Assembly: GCA_900547005.1 (NCBI GenBank)
Contig: URER01000019.1
Span: forward strand, 1-45,208
DNA: 45,208 bases
Direction of reading: 5' to 3'
Origin: an uncultured Prevotella sp.
Lineage (GTDB): Bacteria > Bacteroidota > Bacteroidia > Bacteroidales > Bacteroidaceae
Below, piece by piece: positions 17,895-25,028 of the stretch; position 1 is the stretch's first letter; each line of letters opens with the position of its first letter. Below the pieces are notes generated by a model. The model was not told the DNA's origin. It searched no databases and saw only the letters and a program-made list of their open reading frames with translations. Made by a program: the position numbers and the translations under genes.

Positions 17895-18724
17895 TTTTTG
17901 ATAATTAAGTTACAACGAACTAAATTGTGAGAAGCTTTACTATTTTCAATAGCGGTAATGACTTTGCGTGACACGCTGCATTCGGCGAATGACTCTCCAG
18001 AGAGTTTTGTCACCTTGGCCTTCCCGAGTTCTGACGGATACGGTTTGCCATCAAGCATCTCTACTGATTCTATCGTAAACGTATCACCGACCTTGATTCC
18101 AGCTTCCTTGCCAACGTTGAGAAGTATCGTGCTTTTATCTATCGTCTTCAAGACTTTTCCCTTGACGGGGAAATTGATACGGAAATATTCATATATGTCG
18201 GATTGCAGGCTTTGCATGGCTGCTGTAACAGCACTCTCTGGCGACAGCATTTCCTTACTGCATTTTCCATCAAAACTCTGTGCCTCATTGCTTACGCCTG
18301 TCTCTACGTCAACAACTTTCAACTGAAATGCTACACTTGCTTTATAACCACGTGTGCTTCCGTCACCGTTCTTCATGCGATAAACTGGAATCTTGACAAT
18401 ATGACCTGTTACCAATTGCTCGGCAGCAACAGCCGCACCTTGTTCTGCAAGATTATGGCTGTCGAGAAAAGCCTCGCTCTTCTGTAGTTCAAGTTCATCA
18501 ACTACTTTATCGCGACTTGTTCTGTCAACTACAACAAAGCGGTGAGTGTTAGTCAGCATTTCCACAACTTTCTCTGTTACAAGTCCTGTGTATGGACTCT
18601 CTTCATCGCAGGTAAACTGAGTTACGCCTACGACAGGGCGGTCATCGACTGCTAAGGAAACTTGCGTATACCCACAAAGGATACACGCAAGTATGACCGC
18701 ATATAAAATGCGATAATTTCCCAT
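17891..18724 (-). CDS. CsgG-like exported protein
   Basis: The 277-residue protein has an N-terminal signal segment (about residues 1-26). The mature domain resembles CsgG/HfaB: PVVGVTQFTCDEESPYTG, a KVVEMLTNTHRFVVVDRT segment, and the later AAEQLVTGHIVKI strand, followed by AFQLKVVDVETG. The C-terminal domain (about 185-275, GKVLKTIDKSTILLNVG) resembles the FlgT C-terminal or OB-like domain. CsgG proteins form outer-membrane secretion channels. This one has no lipobox cysteine, so it may be a soluble periplasmic relative. Its start overlaps the stop of the preceding gene (TAATG). Fold assignment is good, function inferred. Confidence 0.72.
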   Translation of the reverse strand: MGNYRILYAVILACILCGYTQVSLAVDDRPVVGVTQFTCDEESPYTGLVTEKVVEMLTNTHRFVVVDRTSRDKVVDELELQKSEAFLDSHNLAEQGAAVAAEQLVTGHIVKIPVYRMKNGDGSTRGYKASVAFQLKVVDVETGVSNEAQSFDGKCSKEMLSPESAVTAAMQSLQSDIYEYFRINFPVKGKVLKTIDKSTILLNVGKEAGIKVGDTFTIESVEMLDGKPYPSELGKAKVTKLSGESFAECSVSRKVITAIENSKASHNLVRCNLIIKK

Positions 18725-19266
18725 TACAGATTCTTTGCAGTTTTTGCAGTTTCAATCATCTGCTTGATGGCTGCGACCTTCGCCTTTGACTCTTCAAGCA
18801 AGACAGGGTAAGCATCTTTTGTAAAGGCGAGAGCTGATGCTATCTTAGCTGCTTTCATTGGATTTTTGTTAGTAGAAGATGCCTTGGTTGCAGCTTCTGC
18901 ACCTTTCCCCGCCTCAGCGATAGAAACACCTTCTGCAGTTAGAGTTGTGCCTAATGCGACAAGTTCCTCTACGGTAGGCTTCTTGATGGTTACGTCTGTA
19001 ACACCATCCTTCGTCTCGCCAATCTGACGATAATAAAGGTCTTGGAGTAGAGCTGATGACGCAGCGGAACTGATGGCTGCGTTGTAAACACCCTGTACAT
19101 AGGTGTCAACATCTGCAACTCCAGTTTGCTTTGGCTGCTTAGAGCAAAGTTTCTCCAATTTTGCACAACGGTCGATACTTGCCTTAATGTCCTCTTTGGA
19201 CTGACCGAAACAGAATGATACCGACATTGCGAGCAATGCTGCGGTAACGAATAAAAATCTTTTCAT
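18724..19266 (-). CDS. Exported alanine-rich helical protein, first gene of operon
   Basis: This 180-residue protein has a signal peptide (residues 1-21, ending SFCFG) and a mature part rich in Ala, Lys and Thr that is predicted to be helical, including the AEAGKGAEAATKASST segment. I do not recognise a family. It leads the four-gene operon, and its stop overlaps the start of the CsgG-like gene. A helical exported protein beside a CsgG-like protein could be a substrate or a scaffold. The folded RNA at 19335-19664 lies directly upstream on the same strand. Confidence 0.6.
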   Translation of the reverse strand: MKRFLFVTAALLAMSVSFCFGQSKEDIKASIDRCAKLEKLCSKQPKQTGVADVDTYVQGVYNAAISSAASSALLQDLYYRQIGETKDGVTDVTIKKPTVEELVALGTTLTAEGVSIAEAGKGAEAATKASSTNKNPMKAAKIASALAFTKDAYPVLLEESKAKVAAIKQMIETAKTAKNL

Positions 19267-19334
19267 CTTGTATTATTTTTTAAGATGGCTGCCTGGCTAC
19301 CACAGCAGGGTTAATTTTTTATTGGCGAATATAC

Positions 19335-19664
19335 AAAATAAAAGAACGTGGAGCCAGTCTGTCACTCGTTCCACGATTCGTAGGCCTTCGCATTGCCCTG
19401 TCAGTCCGAAACGAGCAACGCCGAAAGCCCCACGTATGTGTAAGTATATAAATACCCTTTCTTGGCAACGAATGCGAAATGCAACCGAAGCCAATAAGGG
19501 CTGTATACAATACACCCATGAGACGTTCCTTGTTGCTTTGTTCTTGACTGGCAAATGAGTTTGCGAAGTTCACGAATCGTCAAAACCAAAGCGTCAGATA
19601 CGCCTTTTACTATGTATATGTCTGCCCAACCTCTGCCCATCGGGGCTTCCGGTATGGGTATAGA
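19335..19664 (-). ncRNA. Candidate structured non-coding RNA, about 330 nt
   Basis: A minus-strand -7 box (TATCTTTG, 19677 to 19670) predicts a 5' end near 19664. The transcript would be closed by a long-range helix of 11 bp (19642-19652 with 19421-19431, one G-U pair). Inside are a 13-position helix (19579-19591 with 19536-19548, one mismatch) and a helix of two 5-bp segments (19490-19500 with 19455-19466). It ends in a terminator: stem 19370-19375 with 19347-19352, then a U-rich run to 19335. Short open frames cross the region, but none has a convincing start or composition. The structure does not match tmRNA, RNase P, SRP or 6S RNA as I know them. It is upstream of the exported-protein operon and divergent from the Abi gene. 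Confidence 0.6.
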
Positions 19665-19669
19665 CGTTA

Positions 19670-19677
19670 CAAAGATA
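19670..19677 (-). promoter_or_regulatory. -7 element for the candidate ncRNA
   Basis: On the minus strand this reads TATCTTTG, a perfect Bacteroidetes -7 box. The -33 box is not clear. Confidence 0.6.
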
Positions 19678-19801
19678 ACACTTTTATCTTGGAAACCACT
19701 TTGCTTGGCTGGTAAAGTATGACTTTAAGCTCCGATTTAACATTCTTAAATATAAATATGTCAAAGAATTCCACTTTTGCGTGATTTTTCTTGCCGAAAA
19801 G

Positions 19802-19832
19802 TTTGTATTATCAATGATTATTCGTATCTTTG
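19802..19832 (+). promoter_or_regulatory. Promoter of the abi leader RNA and Abi gene
   Basis: TTTG at 19802-19805 and TATCTTTG at 19825-19832 are separated by exactly 19 bases. Transcription should start near 19839, ahead of the leader hairpin. Confidence 0.8.
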
Positions 19833-19838
19833 CAGTGT

Positions 19839-19890
19839 CAGTCCTCGCCAAGCCTCTTAACAATGCTCAAATCGTGCGAGGCGTTTTTTG
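19839..19890 (+). ncRNA. Short leader RNA with internal terminator, candidate antitoxin RNA
   Basis: CCTCGC (19843-19848) pairs with GCGAGG (19876-19881), followed by GTTTTTTG. The transcript from the promoter would therefore mostly end after about 50 nt, before the Abi gene start at 19908. This layout (promoter, small RNA, leaky terminator, toxin) is that of type III toxin-antitoxin loci. I recall that AbiF-type HEPN proteins have been linked to upstream RNA antitoxins. Attenuation control is the alternative. Confidence 0.55.
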
Positions 19891-19907
19891 TTTATACACA
19901 TTTGAAT

Positions 19908-20810
19908 ATGGCGAGTCTTATTCCCTTTACAAAACGGTTTGAATCTTCAGAAAATCTCGTTGATTTGCTTGAATCTCGAGGTTTACAAATTTGTGATAGA
20001 AACAAAGCCATACAATACCTTGACAATATTGGTTATTACAGATTGTCTGCTTATATGTACCCTTTGTTGAAGATGCCCAAAACTGCCCATTTGTATAAGG
20101 AAGGTTCAACATTCAAAAAGGTGATGATGCTTTATCGCTTTGACAAGAAACTAAGACTGCTCATGTTTAATGAGATAGAAAAGATTGAAATTGCTATCAG
20201 ACGTGCGGTGATGCAAATAACAGCAGATATGACGGGCAATCCTTTTTGGCTGACAGACTCTTCTTATTTCTTGGATAGTTTCAAGTTTAATGAAACAATG
20301 CGAGCTATATCCAAGGAATATAGTAAATCTAAGGAGGAGTTCATTCTTCATTTCAAACGAACCTACTCAGAGCCTTACCCACCATCGTGGATTTTAGGAG
20401 AGTTGCTTACTATTGGAAACGTCAATGCCATTTATCGCAACATTAAACAAAATCGCATACGCAAGCGTATTGCCAAACGTTTTGGGTTGCCTATCAATGT
20501 GTTTGAGTCATGGCTCACGGTTATTGCTGTTACTCGAAATTCCTGTGGTCATCATTCAAGAGTATGGAACAAACAGAATGCTATTCAACCTGCAATTCCC
20601 AATAGTCCCACAGGAGAATGGATAACGCTTCCAACAGATTCCATGCGTGCTTACTTTGATCTCTGCATCATCAAGTACTTTCTTAATGTTATATCCCCAA
20701 ATAATGATATGCAATCCAAACTAACATGGTTGTTCATTCGGTTTCCCGAAATTGACTTAAAAGCTCTCGGCTTTCCGCAGGGATGGGAAACGGAACCATT
20801 ATGGAGGTAA
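19908..20810 (+). CDS. AbiF/Abi_2-family HEPN abortive-infection protein
   Basis: The 300-residue protein from the ATG at 19908 belongs to the Abi_2 (AbiD/AbiF) family, with HEPN-type folds proposed to cut RNA and stop phage growth by killing or arresting the host cell. Visible features are the opening PFTKRFESSENLVDLLESRG, the NIGYYRLSAYMYPL segment, IEIAIRRAV, WILGELLTIGN, and the RNSCGHHSRVWN segment that carries the R-x4-H HEPN motif. A longer frame opens at 19830, inside the promoter, so the later start is used. The leader RNA suggests regulated expression. It lies in the island between the mobV remnant and trmB. Confidence 0.88.
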   Translation: MASLIPFTKRFESSENLVDLLESRGLQICDRNKAIQYLDNIGYYRLSAYMYPLLKMPKTAHLYKEGSTFKKVMMLYRFDKKLRLLMFNEIEKIEIAIRRAVMQITADMTGNPFWLTDSSYFLDSFKFNETMRAISKEYSKSKEEFILHFKRTYSEPYPPSWILGELLTIGNVNAIYRNIKQNRIRKRIAKRFGLPINVFESWLTVIAVTRNSCGHHSRVWNKQNAIQPAIPNSPTGEWITLPTDSMRAYFDLCIIKYFLNVISPNNDMQSKLTWLFIRFPEIDLKALGFPQGWETEPLWR

Positions 20811-21244
20811 TAATATGTGGAATGACTACTGATCATTCACTCCCTTACATGGTTTTCTTTGTTCCCGTTTTATCATATTATGAGGTCGGTTTAAACGACC
20901 CCATCCAGTCTATATTTATGTGATTTTTGATGTGATCGAAAGTTAAATACGTTAAATATTTCACCTTTTTGTATCTAATCAGAATCCATACGGTCACTTT
21001 TCTACCCTTTAGCTGTTGTTCGTTACGACAGCCAGCCCGTTGTAAGTAAAACAAATGTAACGCCGTTTGTGCCATTTGGCATTCTGAAAGCATATATTTT
21101 GGATCCTTTAAGCATAGGTTTAGCAGCTCGAAAGCATTACGCTTAGGCTTTACACGTATTGGTTTTTATGTATATGTACATTGCGTTTAGGCTGTTTTCC
21201 CTGCTTGTTACATCCATTTGTTTCCCTGTCTGAGTTTTTTTTAT
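20811..21244. other. Non-coding gap after the Abi gene
   Basis: No gene is recognised here. It holds a short hairpin, GGTCG-GTTTAAA-CGACC, near 20,884-20,900, and A+T-rich sequence. Short minus-strand frames have no family resemblance. This is probably the right edge of the accessory island before trmB. Confidence 0.4.
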
Positions 21245-21252
21245 TACCTTTG
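21245..21252 (+). promoter_or_regulatory. -7 element (TACCTTTG) of trmB
   Basis: TACCTTTG lies 22 bases before the preferred trmB start, which confirms that the ATG at 21274 rather than the upstream frame is used. Confidence 0.6.
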
Positions 21253-21273
21253 CCGGAGATAAAGACAACAGTC

Positions 21274-22044
21274 ATGAGCAAAGGAAAATTACAGAAATTC
21301 GCAGATATGGAACGCTATGAGAATGTGTTCCAGTATCCTTATTCCGTTATCGACAACGTGCCTTTCGACATGAAGGGGCATTGGCGCGAGCAGTATTTCC
21401 ACAACGATAACCCGATTGTGCTGGAACTGGGCTGCGGCAAGGGCGAATATACCGTGGAACTCGCCAAGCTATATCCCGATATGAATTTTATCGGGGTGGA
21501 CATCAAGGGCGCGCGTATGTGGACGGGAGCCACGCAGGCTCTGGATGAGGGACTGAAGAATGTTGCGTTCTTGCGCACCAATATCGAGGTCATCGACCGC
21601 TTTTTCGCCGATGGCGAGGTGCAGGAAATATGGCTCACATTCAGCGACCCGCAGATGAAGAACCCACGCAAGAGACTCACCTCTACGTTCTTCATGGAAC
21701 GCTACCGCAAATTCCTTGTCGATGGGGGAGTGGTACATCTGAAGACCGACTCAAACTTCTTGTTCACATATACCACATATATGGTTGAGAAAAACAGCCT
21801 GCCCGTGCTCTTCAGAACCGAGGACTTGTATCACACGGAGGGCATTGATGAGGAAACAAAGAAGATTCTTGGCATAAAGACATACTATGAGGCACAGTGG
21901 ATAGAGCGTGGGCTGAACATCCGTTACATGAAGTTCCGTCTGCCACGCAATGTGGAGTTCGCTGAGCCTGACGTGGAGATAGAACTTGACGACTATCGTA
22001 GTTACAAGAGGACGAAGCGCAGTGGGCTGGAAAAGAGTAAATAA
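21274..22044 (+). CDS. trmB: tRNA (guanine-N7-)-methyltransferase
   Basis: TrmB methylates N7 of guanine 46 in the variable loop of tRNAs, using S-adenosylmethionine. The ATG at 21274 gives 256 residues. The frame is open to 21181, but the promoter lies inside that extension. The class I methyltransferase motif LELGCGKGEYTVELA binds the cofactor. NFIGVDIKGARMW, the catalytic-region FSDPQMKNPRKRL, and LKTDSNFLFTYT are conserved in the family. The basic C-terminal tail (SYKRTKRSGLEKSK) suits RNA binding. It marks the return to core genome. The exported hydrolase follows 48 bases later and may be co-transcribed. Confidence 0.95.
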   Translation: MSKGKLQKFADMERYENVFQYPYSVIDNVPFDMKGHWREQYFHNDNPIVLELGCGKGEYTVELAKLYPDMNFIGVDIKGARMWTGATQALDEGLKNVAFLRTNIEVIDRFFADGEVQEIWLTFSDPQMKNPRKRLTSTFFMERYRKFLVDGGVVHLKTDSNFLFTYTTYMVEKNSLPVLFRTEDLYHTEGIDEETKKILGIKTYYEAQWIERGLNIRYMKFRLPRNVEFAEPDVEIELDDYRSYKRTKRSGLEKSK

Positions 22045-22092
22045 TATGGAGTATTGAAAGGAGCTATTTCCTTTAATATATAATATAATAAG

Positions 22093-23361
22093 GTGAAAAA
22101 ATATCAAACAATTTGGGTGCTTATCTTGCTCCTCAGCACATTCACAACGGTCTCTGCGCAGCGTGTCAAGGACATTATGGGAAGGCTGTATGCGCAGCCG
22201 GAGCGTGTGTATAATATGCTCGTAGAGGGGCAGGGCGACAGCATTATAGCCTTAGGGAACGCCCAATTCAAGGTTGCGGCTAAAGCTGAGATGTTCAATG
22301 GCATTGTTCCGGCGCTTGAGGCGCAGCTCGGCAAGTTCCGTGAGGTGCAGGGATGGACATCTGTTCCCAATATGCAATCCATGCAAGTATATACGCGCGA
22401 CCTTGTTTTCGAGCATTATTCCATACCGCTGATTGTATCTTTTGATGCGAAAAACGAGCTTGCCGGACTCGCGTTTGGTGCTCCAAAGGTTATAGACAAG
22501 ACGCAGATGCAGGCCAACGAGCGTGAAATCACAATCGAGACTGACGGCTTGCGAATGCCCGGATTGCTCACTCTGCCTGCAAACGGGAAAGAAAAACATC
22601 CCTGCGTAATACTTGTTCACGGTTCAGGACCGGCCAATATGAACGAGACGGTGGGCGGACATAAGCCTTTCCTCGACCTTGCCGAGGGGCTGAGCAAGCG
22701 CGGCATAGCTGTGATACGCTATGACAAGCGCACGCTTGTGCATAAGAGCAATTATGTTCCTGCGGGAAAGAAGTCGGATTATGACACAGAGACCGTAGAC
22801 GATGCTCTGTCGGCTGTTGCGCTCGCGAGGACTATGGCTGATGTTTGTCCTGACAGTATATATATAATAGGTCATAGTCTTGGTGCGATGCTTGCGCCGA
22901 GAATAGCCGGGAGGGCCGGAAAGTATGTAGCCGGAATAATAGCAATGGCAACTCCGGCGCGTAAGATGCGTGAGTTGCTTATAGAGCAAGTGGCATACAT
23001 TTCCAACATTTCGCAGGACAGTGCGCGTGTGCAGGTGGATGCCGTGATGGGTACTTTGCCATCTGATTATATAGCAATGGACAACACATACTTTCCTGTC
23101 GACGTTGCCAAGACTCTGAATATCCCAATGCTGTTCTTGCAGGGCGAGCGCGATTATCAGGTTACTTCAACCGACTATTCGCTTTGGCAGAAAGCCATTG
23201 GAGCGCGCAGTAACGTGTCGATGAAGCAATATCCCAAGCTGAACCATCTGTTTACGGAAGGCGAGGGGGCTTCTACTCCGGCCGAATATAATGAGGAAAA
23301 GCATATTCCTGATTATGTCTTAGACGATATCGCGGCCTTTATACGGAAAGGTTCGCTGTAA
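22093..23361 (+). CDS. Exported alpha/beta hydrolase (DUF3887-type N-terminus)
   Basis: This 422-residue protein starts with GTG at 22093, preceded by AAGG. A signal peptide runs to about residue 22 (FTTVSA, then QR). Residues 25-130 resemble the DUF3887 domain that often precedes Bacteroidetes serine hydrolases. The hydrolase domain (about 150-415) has the oxyanion HGSGPANMNE turn, the nucleophile elbow GHSLGAM, the catalytic Asp in GERDYQV and the His in LNHLF. The substrate is unknown, with an ester or peptide in the periplasm most likely. It follows trmB by 48 bases and ends at a bidirectional terminator. Confidence 0.9.
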   Translation: MKKYQTIWVLILLLSTFTTVSAQRVKDIMGRLYAQPERVYNMLVEGQGDSIIALGNAQFKVAAKAEMFNGIVPALEAQLGKFREVQGWTSVPNMQSMQVYTRDLVFEHYSIPLIVSFDAKNELAGLAFGAPKVIDKTQMQANEREITIETDGLRMPGLLTLPANGKEKHPCVILVHGSGPANMNETVGGHKPFLDLAEGLSKRGIAVIRYDKRTLVHKSNYVPAGKKSDYDTETVDDALSAVALARTMADVCPDSIYIIGHSLGAMLAPRIAGRAGKYVAGIIAMATPARKMRELLIEQVAYISNISQDSARVQVDAVMGTLPSDYIAMDNTYFPVDVAKTLNIPMLFLQGERDYQVTSTDYSLWQKAIGARSNVSMKQYPKLNHLFTEGEGASTPAEYNEEKHIPDYVLDDIAAFIRKGSL

Positions 23362-23375
23362 TTTCAGATTATAAA

Positions 23376-23419
23376 AAGTGCCGACTTTACATGATGAGTA
23401 AGGTCGGCACTTATTTTAT
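23376..23419. terminator. Bidirectional terminator between hydrolase and trmD
   Basis: AAGTGCCGACTTTAC (23376-23390) pairs with GTAAGGTCGGCACTT (23398-23412), with T- and A-rich flanks. Confidence 0.9.
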
Positions 23420-24090
23420 TTCAGCAGGTCAGGACGCAACCGCTTTGTGCGTTCCATCGCCTGATCCATTTCCCATTCTTTTATTTTAGCCTCGTGTCCG
23501 CTCAACAGAATGTCGGGCACGCGCCATCCTTTGTACTCTGCCGGGCGCGTATAGATTGGTGCGGCAAGCATATCGTCCTGAAAACAATCCGACAGTGCAC
23601 TCTGTTCGTCACCGATAACGCCCGGAACCACGCGTACAATGGCATCGGCCATCACTGCAGCGGCAAGCTCTCCACCCGTGAGCACATAGTCGCCGATGGA
23701 AATCTCTCGAGTGATAAGGTGGTCGCGGATGCGCTGGTCAATACCCTTATAATGCCCGCAAAGGATGATTATGTTTTCCTTTAGCGACAGGTCGTTGGCC
23801 ACGTGCTGGTTGAACTGCTCACCGTCGGGCGATGTGAATATCACCTCGTCATAGTCTCTTTCGGCTTTCAGAGCCGATATACAGCGGTCGATAGGCTCGC
23901 ATTGCATAACCATTCCGGCAAATCCGCCGTATGGATAATCGTCCACGCGCTTCCATTTGTCGCGTGAATAGTCGCGCAGGTTGTGCAGATGAATTTCTGC
24001 CAATCCCTTTTTCTGAGCCCGTGCGAGTATCGACTCGTTCACGAAGCCCTCAAGCATATCCGGTAAAACGGTAATAATGTCTATTCTCAT
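23416..24090 (-). CDS. trmD: tRNA (guanine37-N1-)-methyltransferase
   Basis: TrmD methylates N1 of guanine 37 next to the anticodon and prevents +1 frameshifts. The 224-residue length is normal. The trefoil-knot SPOUT fold is shown by DDYPYGGFAGMVMQ, the cofactor loop LCGHYKGIDQRIRDH, and the SIGDYVLTGGELAA segment. TRPAEYKGWRVPDILLSGHH-type C-terminal motifs are also present (here LLSGHEAKI). It is convergent with the hydrolase gene and shares the terminator. Confidence 0.97.
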   Translation of the reverse strand: MRIDIITVLPDMLEGFVNESILARAQKKGLAEIHLHNLRDYSRDKWKRVDDYPYGGFAGMVMQCEPIDRCISALKAERDYDEVIFTSPDGEQFNQHVANDLSLKENIIILCGHYKGIDQRIRDHLITREISIGDYVLTGGELAAAVMADAIVRVVPGVIGDEQSALSDCFQDDMLAAPIYTRPAEYKGWRVPDILLSGHEAKIKEWEMDQAMERTKRLRPDLLK

Positions 24091-24159
24091 AAGTGCCGCA
24101 AAAGTACAAAATAAAAGTAATGTCGGCCTCTTTAGCTACTTAAAAAAAGTGAAAATCCT

Positions 24160-24190
24160 TTTGTCGTCTCGCCATATTGCATTACCTTTG
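24160..24190 (+). promoter_or_regulatory. Promoter of the DUF5020 gene
   Basis: TTTG (24160-24163) and TACCTTTG (24183-24190) are 19 bases apart, a full Bacteroidetes promoter, 33 bases before the start codon. Confidence 0.75.
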
Positions 24191-24222
24191 CTCCCGTTTA
24201 ATGATTTTAATTTTACTTTTTT

Positions 24223-24960
24223 ATGAAAAAAACTTTTTCCCTCGCCATCGTTATGGCAGCTTTTTTGAGTGTTTCCGCACAAAACGTTCAGCTTCATTAT
24301 GACTTCGGTCATCTGTATGACAACCTCGATTCGCGTCCGTCGGTAACTACCACGGTGGAGTATTTCAAAGCCGACAAGTGGGGAAGCACATTCCTGTTTA
24401 CCGACCTCGACTATCAGCGCGACGGCGTGGCCGGTGCGTATTGGGAGATAGCCCGTGAGTTCAACGTGTCTAAGAACAAGCAATGGGCAGCGCACATTGA
24501 GTATAACGGCGGATTGTCGTCCGACGAAGAGACTTGGCAAGCCACCCGTTTCCAGCACGCAGTACTTCTTGGTGGAGCATGGAACTGGGCCAACAGCGAT
24601 TTCTCAAAGACCTTCTCTGTGCAGTTGTTGTATAAGTACAACTTCAAGAACCGCCACTATGAGGCTCATCCTTATAGCAGCGTGCAGCTCACCGAGGTGT
24701 GGAGCACCACCTTTGCCAAAGGACTTTGCACCTTTTCCGGCTATTGCGACCTGTGGTATGACCCGGCTGTGAACGGCAAATGGATAGTACAGAGCGAGCC
24801 TCAGTTTTGGTTCAACTTGAATACTCTGAAAGGGTGGGAAGGCATAAATCTCAGTCTCGGCTCGGAAGTGGAGATAAGTAATAACTTCGTCTATAACGAT
24901 AAGGGACAGAACAATAAGTTCTATGCAATCCCGACAGTTGGAGCGAAGTGGACTTTCTGA
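24223..24960 (+). CDS. DUF5020 family outer-membrane beta-barrel protein
   Basis: The 245-residue protein has a signal peptide cut near VSAQ (residue 20) and then alternating amphipathic strands ending with an aromatic residue (final TVGAKWTF), typical of an outer-membrane barrel. HYDFGHLYD, the central YNGGLSSDEETWQ, and FQHAVLLGGAWNW match the DUF5020 family, which resembles the nucleoside channel Tsx. The likely role is a porin-like channel, possibly for nucleosides, but the substrate is not shown by the sequence. It has its own promoter and is followed by a 19-bp terminator stem. Confidence 0.85.
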   Translation: MKKTFSLAIVMAAFLSVSAQNVQLHYDFGHLYDNLDSRPSVTTTVEYFKADKWGSTFLFTDLDYQRDGVAGAYWEIAREFNVSKNKQWAAHIEYNGGLSSDEETWQATRFQHAVLLGGAWNWANSDFSKTFSVQLLYKYNFKNRHYEAHPYSSVQLTEVWSTTFAKGLCTFSGYCDLWYDPAVNGKWIVQSEPQFWFNLNTLKGWEGINLSLGSEVEISNNFVYNDKGQNNKFYAIPTVGAKWTF

Positions 24961-24985
24961 TAACTATAACGCATTTATTCTAAGT

Positions 24986-25027
24986 AAAAGAAAATGGCGA
25001 AGACACGGGTCTTCGCCATTTTCTTTT
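24986..25027. terminator. Bidirectional terminator
   Basis: A perfect 19-bp stem (24986-25004 with 25009-25027) with a 4-base ACGG loop carries A and T runs on its outer ends, so it can end the DUF5020 and ligase transcripts. Confidence 0.95.
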
Positions 25028-25028
25028 A

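Noticed and set aside
19297..19640. Three overlapping minus-strand frames of 79-85 codons
   Set aside because: They overlap each other and the candidate ncRNA in different frames and have no clear start signal. The pairing of distant segments suggests RNA structure. A small protein cannot be ruled out entirely.
19335..19664. tmRNA, RNase P RNA or 6S RNA
   Set aside because: The conserved sequence blocks of these RNAs, such as the GAGGAAAGUCCGGGC of RNase P or a tmRNA tag reading frame with a tRNA-like end, are not present.
20878..21093. Minus-strand frame of 71 codons
   Set aside because: It has no recognisable family, overlaps the hairpin near 20,890, and lies in A+T-rich intergenic sequence.
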